Positions 8,264-16,006 of a stretch of 64,000 nt of DNA are shown here, piece after piece (position 1 is the first letter of the stretch; each line of letters begins with the position of its first letter). The stretch lies in assembly GCF_013523055.1 (NCBI RefSeq), contig NZ_JAAMQM010000014.1, positions 119,366 through 183,365 of the forward strand, read 5' to 3'. This DNA is from Pseudomonas capeferrum. Lineage in GTDB: Bacteria; Pseudomonadota; Gammaproteobacteria; Pseudomonadales; Pseudomonadaceae. Under the pieces are notes generated by a model. That model was not told where the DNA came from, searched no databases, and was given only the letters and a program-made list of their open reading frames with translations. The translations under genes were made by a program, and so were the position numbers.

Positions 8264-8956
8264 TCAGACCTGCGGCAATTCCCAGTTGATCGGTGTCAAA
8301 CCACGTTGCTCGAGAAACGCGTTGGCCCGGCTGAAATGCCCACAACCCAGGAAACCACGATAGGCCGACAACGGCGAAGGATGCACCGACTTGAGGATCA
8401 GGTGCTTGGTACCGTCGATGAGCTTCTGCTTGCTCTGGGCATGCGCTCCCCACAGCAGGAATACCACGTTCTCGCACTGCTCACTGACCACCTGGATAAC
8501 GCGATCGGTGAAGAACTGCCAGCCTTTGTTGGCATGGGACGCGGCATTGCCACGCTCCACGGTCAAGGTGGTGTTGAGCAGCAGTACCCCCTGGTCGGCC
8601 CAGCTTTGCAGGCACCCGTGTCGCGGAATCGGGATATTGAGGTCGCGCTGCAGTTCCTTGTAGATGTTCACCAGCGACGGCGGCGTCGGGATACCCGGCT
8701 GCACCGAGAAACACAGCCCATGGGCCTGCCCCGGGCCGTGGTAGGGATCCTGGCCGAGGATGACCACCTTGACCTTGTCCAGCGGCGTGGAGTTCAGGGC
8801 GTTGAAGATCAGCGGCCCTGGCGGATAGATCTCCTTGCCTGCCGCATGTTCGTGACGCAGGAATTCGCGCAGCTCGCGCATGTAGGGCTGTTCGAATTCG
8901 GCGCGCAAGGCAGCCTTCCAGCTAGGTTCGAGTTTGATCCGATCGTCGTCAGTCAT
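8264..8956 (-). CDS. ung: Uracil-DNA glycosylase
   Basis: This is a 230-residue family-1 uracil-DNA glycosylase, which removes uracil from DNA to start base-excision repair. The water-activating motif GQDPYHGPGQAHGL is near residue 60-75. The LLLNTTLTVERG uracil-recognition block is present, and the DNA-intercalating loop HPSPLSAYRG lies near residue 185-195. I chose MTDDDRIK (8956) as start because the family begins there. The longer open frame upstream adds unlike sequence. It is convergent with the tct operon and divergent from the enoyl-CoA hydratase gene. Confidence 0.96.
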   Translation of the reverse strand: MTDDDRIKLEPSWKAALRAEFEQPYMRELREFLRHEHAAGKEIYPPGPLIFNALNSTPLDKVKVVILGQDPYHGPGQAHGLCFSVQPGIPTPPSLVNIYKELQRDLNIPIPRHGCLQSWADQGVLLLNTTLTVERGNAASHANKGWQFFTDRVIQVVSEQCENVVFLLWGAHAQSKQKLIDGTKHLILKSVHPSPLSAYRGFLGCGHFSRANAFLEQRGLTPINWELPQV

Positions 8957-9082
8957 GAGGTCATCCATAAGCAATATCGCGACACTAGGAAAGCTGCCCA
9001 GGCTTGTCAATGATACGACCCGCGACGGGCATGATCGTGCAAGCGGGCCATACTTGTGCGATTGACAGAAGCGAGGTAAACC

Positions 9083-10189
9083 ATGTCCATTCACTGCGAG
9101 GTACTCACCGGAGTCGACGGAGCCGGTATCGGCATCGCCACGCTGGATGCCCCCCAGGCACTCAATGCGCTAACCCTGCCGATGATCGAACGACTCGATG
9201 AGCAATTACGCGCCTGGGCCGCCGATCCCGGGGTAGTCTGCGTGTTGTTGCGCGGCAATGGAGCCAAGGCGTTCTGTGCCGGCGGCGACGTGCGAGGGCT
9301 GGTCGATGCCTGCCGCGAAAACCCTGGCAACGTCCCGCCGCTCGCCGCGGCCTTCTTCGCCAGCGAGTACCGGCTCGACTATCGTCTGCATACCTATCCC
9401 AAGCCGGTGCTGTGCTGGGGTCACGGGCACGTGCTCGGCGGTGGCATGGGTCTGCTGCAGGGTGTCGGCGTGCGCATCGTCACGCCGAGCAGTCGCTTGG
9501 CCATGCCGGAAATCGGCATCGGCCTGTTCCCCGACGTCGGCGCCAGCTGGTTTCTAAGCCGCCTGCCGGGGAAACTCGGCCTGTTCCTTGGGCTCACCGG
9601 CGCTCCGCTCAATGCCCGCGACGCTTTGGACCTGGGCCTGGCGGACCGCTTTCTGGGCGAGGACCAGCAAGACGAGCTGATCAGCGAACTGCTGCAACTC
9701 AACTGGCAGGAACAGACCGCCTTGCAATTGAACAGCCTGTTCAAATGCGCGCAGCACCGTGTCCGCGACGAATTGCCCGAAGCCCAGTGGCTACCGCGCA
9801 GGGCGGTGATAGACGAATTGCTCGATGTGGCCGATCCGGTCGCTGCCTGGCGCGCCCTCACCGGCCTTATCGACCATACCGACCCACTCCTGGCCGAAGC
9901 GGGCCGCCGCCTGCAACAGGGCTGCCCGGTCACTGCCTGGCTGGTCTGGGAGCAGTTGCGCAGGGCTCGTCACCTGTCGTTGTCACAGGTGCTGCAGATG
10001 GAATACGCGATGAGCCTGAACTGTTGTCGTCATCCTGATTTCAGCGAAGGAGTGCGCGCACGGCTGATCGACAAGGACAACCATCCACGCTGGCACTGGC
10101 CGGACATTGCCCAAGTGCCCTTGGCCGTGGTGGAGGCGCATTTCAGCAAGGCCTGGGAGGGCCGCCATCCATTGGCGGACCTGGCCTGA
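9083..10189 (+). CDS. Enoyl-CoA hydratase/isomerase family protein, 3-hydroxyisobutyryl-CoA hydrolase type
   Basis: This 368-residue crotonase-fold protein has the oxyanion-hole segments NGAKAFCAGGDVRG (near residue 60) and GHGHVLGGGMGLLQG (near residue 115). The block PEIGIGLFPDVGASWFLSRLPG is typical of the 3-hydroxyisobutyryl-CoA hydrolase branch, as is the length, which is greater than for simple enoyl-CoA hydratases. That branch acts in valine breakdown, but the enzyme could serve another acyl-CoA, because no other valine genes are nearby. It appears monocistronic. The substrate is uncertain and the fold is secure. Confidence 0.85.
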   Translation: MSIHCEVLTGVDGAGIGIATLDAPQALNALTLPMIERLDEQLRAWAADPGVVCVLLRGNGAKAFCAGGDVRGLVDACRENPGNVPPLAAAFFASEYRLDYRLHTYPKPVLCWGHGHVLGGGMGLLQGVGVRIVTPSSRLAMPEIGIGLFPDVGASWFLSRLPGKLGLFLGLTGAPLNARDALDLGLADRFLGEDQQDELISELLQLNWQEQTALQLNSLFKCAQHRVRDELPEAQWLPRRAVIDELLDVADPVAAWRALTGLIDHTDPLLAEAGRRLQQGCPVTAWLVWEQLRRARHLSLSQVLQMEYAMSLNCCRHPDFSEGVRARLIDKDNHPRWHWPDIAQVPLAVVEAHFSKAWEGRHPLADLA

Positions 10190-10212
10190 CGAGAACGTGA
10201 CGGGAAAGAGCG

Positions 10213-10671
10213 CTAGCGCTGCCAGCTGCCCTGGCGTCGCGGCGCTTCATGACGCGGATGGCGCTGGCTGCGCTGGTCGAGATAGCGGCGATTGTCCTGG
10301 AGACGACGCTCATTGCGATAGTCGTTCCGGTCCCTGTCCCTGCCATAGTCGTAGCGCTGGCGGTCCCCATAGTAGCGGTGGTCGTTACGAGGATTGTTGT
10401 GCCATTTCGGGTTCAGCCCCGGTGGCTGGTGCGGCCTGAAATGCGGTGCGGGCGCGGCGCGGTGGTAGCGCACGGGTGGGTTGTAATAATAGCGAGGCTG
10501 AGGCGCGACCCGATAACCGCGGTCATAGCCGTAATTGCCTGGATAGACCTGGCGATCGGCGCTGTAGTACTCGGTGCGATAATAGCCTCCCCCTCCGTAG
10601 GGAACGCACGCGGTGGTCAGCAGGCCTAACAGTGCGACAAGCACGGCACGGCGAAATCTGAATAAGTGCAT
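10213..10671 (-). CDS. Small tyrosine/arginine-rich lipoprotein
   Basis: This 152-residue protein has a lipoprotein signal peptide (RAVLVALLGLLTTAC, lipobox LTTAC with Cys at about residue 21). The mature part is low-complexity, rich in Tyr, Arg, His, Asn and Asp (GGGGYYRTEYYSAD, RYYYNPPVRYHR, repeated YRN/DRQRYDYGRDRDR). I chose the start at 10671 because it immediately precedes the signal peptide. The composition resembles that of many uncharacterised Pseudomonas envelope lipoproteins. The sequence gives no clue to function. The gene is divergent from the diguanylate cyclase across about 210 bases. Confidence 0.7.
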   Translation of the reverse strand: MHLFRFRRAVLVALLGLLTTACVPYGGGGYYRTEYYSADRQVYPGNYGYDRGYRVAPQPRYYYNPPVRYHRAAPAPHFRPHQPPGLNPKWHNNPRNDHRYYGDRQRYDYGRDRDRNDYRNERRLQDNRRYLDQRSQRHPRHEAPRRQGSWQR

Positions 10672-10884
10672 GGCGGCCTCCTCGACCGCTGGAGTGCCCG
10701 GACCAGCGGCGCTGGTGAGCGCCAATCGACAAACGTTGATTGGCATGGATTCAGACCTCGCACCTGACGTGCAGTGCCATTGCCGTAATACCTTGAAACA
10801 AGCTGCAACGTGCCAAAAAACATGCGGTCATTTTCTAGCCATCTCACTAGAATGCAGCCCCTTGGCACACATCATGGGAAGATC

Positions 10885-12375
10885 ATGCCGCCACCTTCCG
10901 TCCTGTTTTCGCGACGCTCGCTGATCCTGGCCCTGCTGCTGTTACTGGCATGCGGCTTCCTCGCGACCTCGCTGATCAGCTACTTCTCTTCGCGCAGCGC
11001 GATTCGCGACGGCATCCTCAATACCGAGCTGCCGCTGACCTCGGACAACGTCTATTCGGAGATCCAGAAAGACCTGATCCGGCCAGTATTGATCTCCTCG
11101 ATGATGGCCCAGGATATCTTTCTGCGCGACTGGGTCCTGGCAGGCGAACGCGACACGCAACAGATCACCCGTTATCTCGACGAGGTGATGGGCAGGCAGG
11201 AGACCTTCACCGCCTTCTTCGTCTCAGACCGCACTCGTACCTATTACCAGGCCAAGGGCAAGCTCAAGCAGGTCGAGCCTCATGAATGGCGTGACGAATG
11301 GTTCTTCCGCCTTCGTGAGTTGAACACGCCCTACGAGATCAACGTCGACCTGGACATGGCCAATCAGGACAAGCTGGCGGTGTTCATCAACTATCGGGTC
11401 GTGGACTACCAGCAACGTTTCCTGGGTGCGACCGGGGTCGGCCTGAGTGTCGAGGCGGTGGTCCGCCTGATCGACGAGTATCAGCGCCGCTACCACCGCA
11501 CGGTGTATTTCACCGACACGCAGGGCAAGGTCCTGCTCACCGGCTCCAAGGGCGGGCCCCAGGGCGTGCGCGTGGGCGAACGCCTGGCCGATCGTGAACA
11601 CCTGCGCGAGCTCCTGGCCGACAGGCCGACGCCAAGCGAAGGCAGCCATGAGTACCGCGACAGCGAAGGTCGCAGCCATTTCCTCAATGCACGGGCCATA
11701 CCCGAACTGGACTGGATGCTACTGGTCGACAAGCGCGAAGATGGCGCCCTGGACCGGGTCCGCCAGTCGCTGTACCTCAACCTGGCGATCTGCGCCATGA
11801 TCACCCTGGTGGTGCTGTCGCTGCTCAACGCCATGATCAAGCGCCACCAGGACAACACCGAAGCGTTGGCGACACTCGACAGCCTTACCGGCCTGCCCAA
11901 CCGGCGCAGCTTCGATCTGCTTGCCGGCCAGGCGCTGCACGAAGCCCCGCGCAGCACGGCGGCACTGGTTGCCCTGCTGATCGACCTGGACCATTTCAAG
12001 TCGCTCAATGACACCCATGGTCACCTGGCGGGTGACGAGGTACTGCGTCAGTTCGCCGAAGTGCTGCGAGGCAGTCTGCGTCAGTCCGATATACTCTGCC
12101 GCTGGGGCGGCGAAGAGTTCATCGTCCTGCTACGCGAAGCCGATGCCCAGGGAGCGCTGGAGGTGGCCGAGAAGATCCGTCGTCGGACCGAGCAGAAAGT
12201 CTTCAACTTCGATGGACGAGCCTTGCGCCTGACCACCAGTATCGGGCTAAGCACCCTGCGGTCCGGAGATACCTTGGATGGCCTGCTGACGCGGGCCGAC
12301 CATGCGCTCTACCGCGCCAAACAGGGAGGCCGCAACCGCGTCTGTGCGCAGACGCCTGGAAACGATCATGACTGA
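10885..12375 (+). CDS. Membrane-anchored diguanylate cyclase with periplasmic sensor
   Basis: The 496-residue protein has an N-terminal membrane segment (SLILALLLLLACGFLATSL) and a long periplasmic region of Cache type to about residue 290. A second membrane segment (AICAMITLVVLSLLNAM) follows, then a GGDEF domain with an intact active site (RWGGEEF, about residues 405-411). The preceding RQSD, five residues upstream, fits the inhibitory I-site RxxD. It should make cyclic di-GMP from GTP in response to a periplasmic ligand that I cannot identify. The frame is open back to 10810. I chose 10885 because it has a GGAAG just upstream. The next gene overlaps its end by 8 bases. Confidence 0.88.
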   Translation: MPPPSVLFSRRSLILALLLLLACGFLATSLISYFSSRSAIRDGILNTELPLTSDNVYSEIQKDLIRPVLISSMMAQDIFLRDWVLAGERDTQQITRYLDEVMGRQETFTAFFVSDRTRTYYQAKGKLKQVEPHEWRDEWFFRLRELNTPYEINVDLDMANQDKLAVFINYRVVDYQQRFLGATGVGLSVEAVVRLIDEYQRRYHRTVYFTDTQGKVLLTGSKGGPQGVRVGERLADREHLRELLADRPTPSEGSHEYRDSEGRSHFLNARAIPELDWMLLVDKREDGALDRVRQSLYLNLAICAMITLVVLSLLNAMIKRHQDNTEALATLDSLTGLPNRRSFDLLAGQALHEAPRSTAALVALLIDLDHFKSLNDTHGHLAGDEVLRQFAEVLRGSLRQSDILCRWGGEEFIVLLREADAQGALEVAEKIRRRTEQKVFNFDGRALRLTTSIGLSTLRSGDTLDGLLTRADHALYRAKQGGRNRVCAQTPGNDHD

Positions 12376-12589
12376 CACCTTGCACTGCCCCGCCTGTGGG
12401 GCGCTCAACCACTGCAGCCTGGCCGACCCCCGCACTGCCACTCAAGACTGCTGGTGCTACGGCGTGAGCATCGACCCGGCCGTGCTGCAGGCATTGCCCG
12501 AAGCATTGCGTGACTTGGCCTGCCTGTGCCCGCGTTGCGCGGCGGTGGAAGATCAACTGCGCGCCGCGGGCAACTCGCCGATCCGCTAG
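12368..12589 (+). CDS. Cysteine-rich CWC-type small protein
   Basis: This 73-residue protein has Cys residues spaced as CPACG, a CWCYGV turn and CLCPRC, the pattern of the short CWC (cysteine-rich) family, probably binding zinc or forming a metal-supported fold. It starts within the last codons of the diguanylate cyclase (ATGACTGA overlap) and ends 31 bases before rsuA, so the three are likely cotranscribed. In other gamma-proteobacteria this small protein is often found next to rRNA pseudouridine synthase genes. Its function is unknown. Confidence 0.75.
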   Translation: MTDTLHCPACGALNHCSLADPRTATQDCWCYGVSIDPAVLQALPEALRDLACLCPRCAAVEDQLRAAGNSPIR

Positions 12590-12620
12590 ACTGCCCGCCC
12601 CTGCCGCCAATGACCTTTCC

Positions 12621-13313
12621 ATGCGCCTCGATCGATTCCTCGGTAACCTGCCCCGTTACAACCGCCTGCAAGTACGTCTGCTGCTCGTGGAGCGGCGAGT
12701 GCGCGTCGATGGCCGGGTCGTGACCGATCCGCGCCACGAAGTTCGCGTCTTCAGTCATATCGAGGTCGATGCAGAGGTCCTGCAAGCCGGGCGGCCGGCG
12801 TGTTACCTGATGCTGCACAAGCCGACCGGCTGCGTGAGCGCTACCCAAGATCCGCAGCACCCCACCGTACTCGACCTGCTGCCGCCGCCGCTGCGTGAAG
12901 ACCTGCACATCGCTGGACGTCTGGACTACAACACCACGGGCCTGATGATCCTGACCAACGACGGCCAATGGTCACGTCGCCTGACCCAGCCGAGCACCAA
13001 GCTGCCCAAGTACTACCTCGTCGAGACCGAAGACGAGATCGGCGCGCATTACATCGAAAAGTTTCGCCAAGGCTTCTACTTCGCCTTCGAGGACCTAACC
13101 ACCCTGCCCGCCGAGCTCACGCTCCTGGGCCCGCGTCAGGCGCGGCTGGGCATCGTCGAAGGCCGCTATCACCAGGTCAAGCGCATGTTCGGCCACTTCG
13201 ACAACAAGGTCGTGGGCTTGCACCGGGAAAGCATGGGACCGATCCGCCTGGATCCGACCCTGGCGCCGGGCGAGTACCGGCTGCTGACCGAGCAGGAAGT
13301 CGCCCTGGTCTGA
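12621..13313 (+). CDS. rsuA: Ribosomal small-subunit pseudouridine synthase RsuA
   Basis: This 230-residue protein begins with an S4-like RNA-binding domain (MRLDRFLGNL, LLLVERRVRVDGRVV). The pseudouridine synthase domain has the catalytic block AGRLDYNTTGLMILTNDG (catalytic Asp in RLD near residue 100) and the GRYHQVKRMFGHFDNKVVGLHR motif. Length and motifs match RsuA, which makes pseudouridine 516 of 16S rRNA. I chose 12621 because the upstream frame lies inside the preceding gene and has no family similarity. It is followed by a region of about 355 bases without genes. Confidence 0.9.
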   Translation: MRLDRFLGNLPRYNRLQVRLLLVERRVRVDGRVVTDPRHEVRVFSHIEVDAEVLQAGRPACYLMLHKPTGCVSATQDPQHPTVLDLLPPPLREDLHIAGRLDYNTTGLMILTNDGQWSRRLTQPSTKLPKYYLVETEDEIGAHYIEKFRQGFYFAFEDLTTLPAELTLLGPRQARLGIVEGRYHQVKRMFGHFDNKVVGLHRESMGPIRLDPTLAPGEYRLLTEQEVALV

Positions 13314-13671
13314 CGCAAGCGCTCCCCTTTTTTTCCTTCGCTGATCACCCACTGCGGAAAAGACCACTTCGGCGCTGCGTCTTTTTACCCAACGGCACTT
13401 GCGGGTTGTCCATCCCACTGCTTGAATCCAATTCATAAGTCTGCATGTGACTCATCGGTCACACTTGTGGGCTGGATGCATTCACTGGCCACCCAAGACC
13501 CAGAATCATGGGATCCGGCGGATCGTCCATCGATAACAATACCCGTCGACCATCGTCGTCAAGGATCGACAAAGGGCACCGGTTTCTCTTCAGGCGTATG
13601 CCTACCTGTCATACAGAACGCGCACCCTTGGTGCCGCGAACGCCCTTTTTTTTTGCGCCAGGAGTCGAAAG
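13314..13671 (+). other. Non-coding region upstream of phaG
   Basis: No convincing gene is present. AAAAGAC (13358-13364) can pair with GTCTTTT (13379-13385), a weak AT-rich hairpin with T residues that may end the rsuA transcript. A run of nine T residues precedes the strong AGGAG of phaG. I could not assign a promoter with confidence. Confidence 0.5.
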
Positions 13672-14556
13672 ATGAGGCCAGAAATAGCTGTGCTTGATAT
13701 CCAAGGTCAGTATCGGGTTTACACGGAGATGCATCGGTCAGAGGTCGCGGACAAGACCATCATCATGGTCAACGGCTCACTGGCCACCACCGCCTCGTTT
13801 GCCCAGACGGTGCGCAGCCTGCATCCCCAGTTCAATGTCGTCCTCTACGATCAGCCCTATGCGGGCAAATCCAAGCCGCACAACCATCCGGAGCGTTTGC
13901 TGACCGAGGAAACGGAGGCGCATATCCTGCTGGAGCTGATCGAGCACTTCGGTGCGGACCACGTCATGTCGTTTTCCTGGGGGGGCGCCTGCACGCTGCT
14001 GGCGTTGGGGTACAAGCCACGGCATGTGAAGAAAGCTATCGTCAGCTCTTTCTCGCCGGTGATCAACCAGCCCATGCGCGATTATCTCGAGCGCGGCTGC
14101 GAGTACCTGGCAGCCTGGGACCGCTATCAGATGGGCAATCTGGTCAACGACACCATCGGCAAGCATCTGCCTTCGCTGTTCAAGCGTTTCAACTATCGAC
14201 ATGTGAGCAGTCTTGACAGCCATGAATACGCGCAGATGCTGCTCAACATCCAACAGGTGCTGCGAAACGGCATCGACCGGGCGCTCGAGAATGCCCGCAA
14301 CATCGACATTCCGATCCTGTTCATGAACGGCCATCGCGACGAATACACCACGGTCGAGGACGCTCGCCAGTTCGGCAGGCATGTGCGCAACAGCCACTTC
14401 ACGACGATCGACGATGCCGGGCACTTCCTCGACATGGAGCACAAGAACGCTTGCGCTGCCACCCGCGCGGCCTTGCTGAACTTCCTCAAGCCTCATGGCC
14501 GCGATGCCCGGCCACGCAGTCATTTCATACAGGGCCACCATGCACTGGCCATCTGA
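13672..14556 (+). CDS. phaG: (R)-3-hydroxydecanoyl-ACP:CoA transacylase / 3-hydroxyacyl-ACP thioesterase PhaG
   Basis: This 294-residue alpha/beta-hydrolase-fold enzyme is nearly the length of P. putida PhaG (295). It carries SFSWGGA with nucleophile Ser102, the PhaG HX4D motif (His177 and Asp182 in HVSSLD), Asp in GHRDEYTT and His in DAGHFLD. PhaG diverts 3-hydroxyacyl groups from fatty-acid synthesis toward medium-chain polyhydroxyalkanoate from unrelated carbon sources. The paralogue RhlA acts in rhamnolipid synthesis. The N-terminus (MRPEIAVLDIQGQYRVYTE) is as I remember PhaG, which favours PhaG over RhlA. It is a single-gene unit with a good AGGAG and a strong terminator. Confidence 0.93.
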   Translation: MRPEIAVLDIQGQYRVYTEMHRSEVADKTIIMVNGSLATTASFAQTVRSLHPQFNVVLYDQPYAGKSKPHNHPERLLTEETEAHILLELIEHFGADHVMSFSWGGACTLLALGYKPRHVKKAIVSSFSPVINQPMRDYLERGCEYLAAWDRYQMGNLVNDTIGKHLPSLFKRFNYRHVSSLDSHEYAQMLLNIQQVLRNGIDRALENARNIDIPILFMNGHRDEYTTVEDARQFGRHVRNSHFTTIDDAGHFLDMEHKNACAATRAALLNFLKPHGRDARPRSHFIQGHHALAI

Positions 14557-14559
14557 AGC

Positions 14560-14616
14560 ATCGGCGGCCTGCCAATGCTGCAATGCGCAGCCACAGGCCG
14601 CCGATCAGGCTTTTTT
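14560..14616 (+). terminator. Rho-independent terminator of phaG
   Basis: ATCGGCGGCCTG (14560-14571) pairs perfectly with CAGGCCGCCGAT (14594-14605). The 22-base loop can itself form a CTGC/GCAG pairing. Six T residues follow at 14611-14616. It sits four bases after the phaG stop codon. Confidence 0.8.
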
Positions 14617-14669
14617 CGACACTAGGGTTTCCATCCGAGAGGGGTTCTGGTAAAACATCGGGCTGCAAA

Positions 14670-14743
14670 GCGGGTGTCGTATAATGGCATTACTCCAGCT
14701 TCCCAAGCTGATAACGAGGGTTCGATTCCCTTCACCCGCTCCA
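14670..14743 (+). tRNA. tRNA-Gly (anticodon CCC)
   Basis: A complete cloverleaf can be drawn. The acceptor arm GCGGGTG (14670-14676) pairs with CACCCGC (14733-14739). The anticodon stem CAGC/GCTG encloses loop TTCCCAA with anticodon CCC. The T-arm contains GGTTCGATTCC, and the gene encodes its own terminal CCA after discriminator T. It is a single tRNA gene downstream of phaG. The stretch that follows carries a short repeat of its 3' end and a damaged toxin-antitoxin pair. Confidence 0.97.
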
Positions 14744-15037
14744 CTTCCGCTTCACTGGATACTCCCCCGTCCAGCAGCCGCTGAAACAGGATTCTCCCAC
14801 CTTTCAGTTCGGCACCTTTCATTCAAAGCTGATGATGTGAGCGGCTCCACTTCTGGACGTCCGTGACTGGCTCCATGCTTGATGCTGAATCAGATAATGA
14901 CATTGATAGCTTCCCTCAACGACCTGAAGGTCGCCCTTGCCCGTAGAGCATGAGGCGATGGGCAGCCTGCCGCTCCCTTTCAAGAAACCGGTCTTGATAC
15001 AGTCAATACGTATCACGAAGCACCGAAAGGTTCTGGC

Positions 15038-15263
15038 ACGCCTACTTCAATTCGCCTGGCACCAGAATCGAACGGCGCCTCGATTTCCTGGCGAGCAGTA
15101 CAGGCCGCACCAAAGCGTATACCTGCGCGAATTCATTGACCAAGGTCTCACCGACCTGGAGGCCTACTATCTCGCGGCAGAAGTCCTGGAGCGAGTACGT
15201 AAAGGACAGGAATCCGTGCATTCGGCGGCCGAGGTAAGGAAAGACCTTGGCCTGGACGATTGA
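15038..15263 (+). pseudogene. RelB-type antitoxin gene, inactivated by two frameshifts and a lost start
   Basis: A RelB/DinJ-like antitoxin of about 75 codons can be read only by changing frame twice. Frame 1 (from ACG at 15038, where ATG is expected after AAAGG) gives TSIRLAPE. Frame 2 (from 15064) gives RIERRLDFLASSTGRTKAY. Frame 3 (from 15120) gives YLREFIDQGLTDLEAYYLAAE and ends in AEVRKDLGLDD at the TGA of 15261. Each frame change equals loss of one base (near 15067 and near 15119). An open frame from 14937 reads through this area but has unrelated N-terminal sequence. The last 17 bases overlap the toxin gene. Sequencing error is possible but would have to occur twice, and a start codon is also missing. 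Confidence 0.75.
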
Positions 15264-15513
15264 GTCCACCAACACAGCTGTAAGCCAGTTACGCAAGCTC
15301 GACAGACAAGCAGCCAAACGCATCCTGGATTTCATGGATGAGCGGACTGGTAAACGGAAAGATCCTCGCAGTATTGGAAAGGCGCTTGGCGGACCGCAAG
15401 GTGGGCTCTGGCGTTATCGAGTGGGGGATTTCCGGGTCATTTACGACATTCAGGACGGGGCATTACGGGTACTTGTAGTGCAGCCAGGTCATCGTAGTGA
15501 GATCTACAGATGA
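15247..15513 (+). CDS. RelE/ParE-superfamily toxin
   Basis: This intact 88-residue RelE-like protein contains TIESTNTAVSQLRKLDR, ILDFMDERTG, GGLWRYRVGDFRVIYDIQDG and VVQPGHRSEIYR. The basic/aromatic residues (Arg in LWRYR, Arg in DFRV, terminal YR) are those used by this family to cut mRNA on the ribosome. It starts with TTG at 15247 inside the end of the antitoxin frame, in the overlap arrangement usual for relBE pairs. The paired antitoxin is frameshifted, so this copy may be unexpressed, buffered by another antitoxin, or tolerated because of weak translation. A perfect 14-base hairpin follows it. Confidence 0.85.
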   Translation: MAWTIESTNTAVSQLRKLDRQAAKRILDFMDERTGKRKDPRSIGKALGGPQGGLWRYRVGDFRVIYDIQDGALRVLVVQPGHRSEIYR

Positions 15514-15537
15514 TGGCTGAGAACAATATAGAAACCG

Positions 15538-15574
15538 GTTCTACCGCCAAGAGTCATGACCTTGGCGGTAGAAC
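15538..15574 (+). terminator. Perfect 14-base hairpin after relE
   Basis: GTTCTACCGCCAAG (15538-15551) pairs without mismatch with CTTGGCGGTAGAAC (15561-15574) around a 9-base loop. There is no T-tract, so Rho-independent termination is uncertain. It could also be a transcript-stabilising or protein-binding element. Confidence 0.5.
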
Positions 15575-16006
15575 ACCCATGATTGCCGAGCGAAATGCCC
15601 GGCGCGCTACAAGACTCACTCCTGGGTCGTCCTGAGCCAGTGCTGCCGCCATCGAACGCCTCCCTCTCTGCAAACCCCGCTCGCGAAAAAACCTTCGCGC
15701 TACCCGATCCTGCGCGGCATTCGGAATTCGCGCACGTGTTGAACCAATTGGTCGCTTAAACGCTCTGCTAGCACGCAGATGTCGCGCCTTGGGACAAAAC
15801 ATCTGCGCAGGATGAGCATTGACGGGAGAAACCATCGCCAGCTTTCGTTCATTCGAGAGGTTCGATGGCGTGACTCGAATACCTGCGACGTTGCGGGTTT
15901 CGCGGCAAGGTTTGCTAGGATAGGACCACACTCATCTCGTTTTACCATAGGAACAGCGGGGCTAAACACCACTGCACGCTACCGTGCCAGCATCCAGGAG
16001 GCACCA
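15575..16006 (+). other. Non-coding leader region of the BCCT gene
   Basis: I see no gene here. Two symmetric elements are present: ACCAATTGGT (15743-15752, perfect palindrome), and CGCAGATGT (15774-15782) against ACATCTGCG (15799-15807), a 9-base inverted repeat with a 16-base spacer. The second has the size expected for a dimeric regulator site. No regulator gene is adjacent. Confidence 0.4.

Noticed and set aside
13358..13385. AAAAGAC/GTCTTTT hairpin as rsuA terminator
   Set aside because: The stem is short and AT-rich. It is mentioned in the region entry but not called as a terminator.
14622..14822. 66-codon minus-strand frame across the tRNA
   Set aside because: It reads the antisense of tRNA-Gly (the VKGIEPS-type peptide often mis-annotated next to tRNA genes).
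14937..15037. N-terminal extension of the antitoxin frame from 14937
   Set aside because: The residues before the frame change are unlike any RelB. The true N-terminus is in two other frames, so the unit is described as a pseudogene from 15038.
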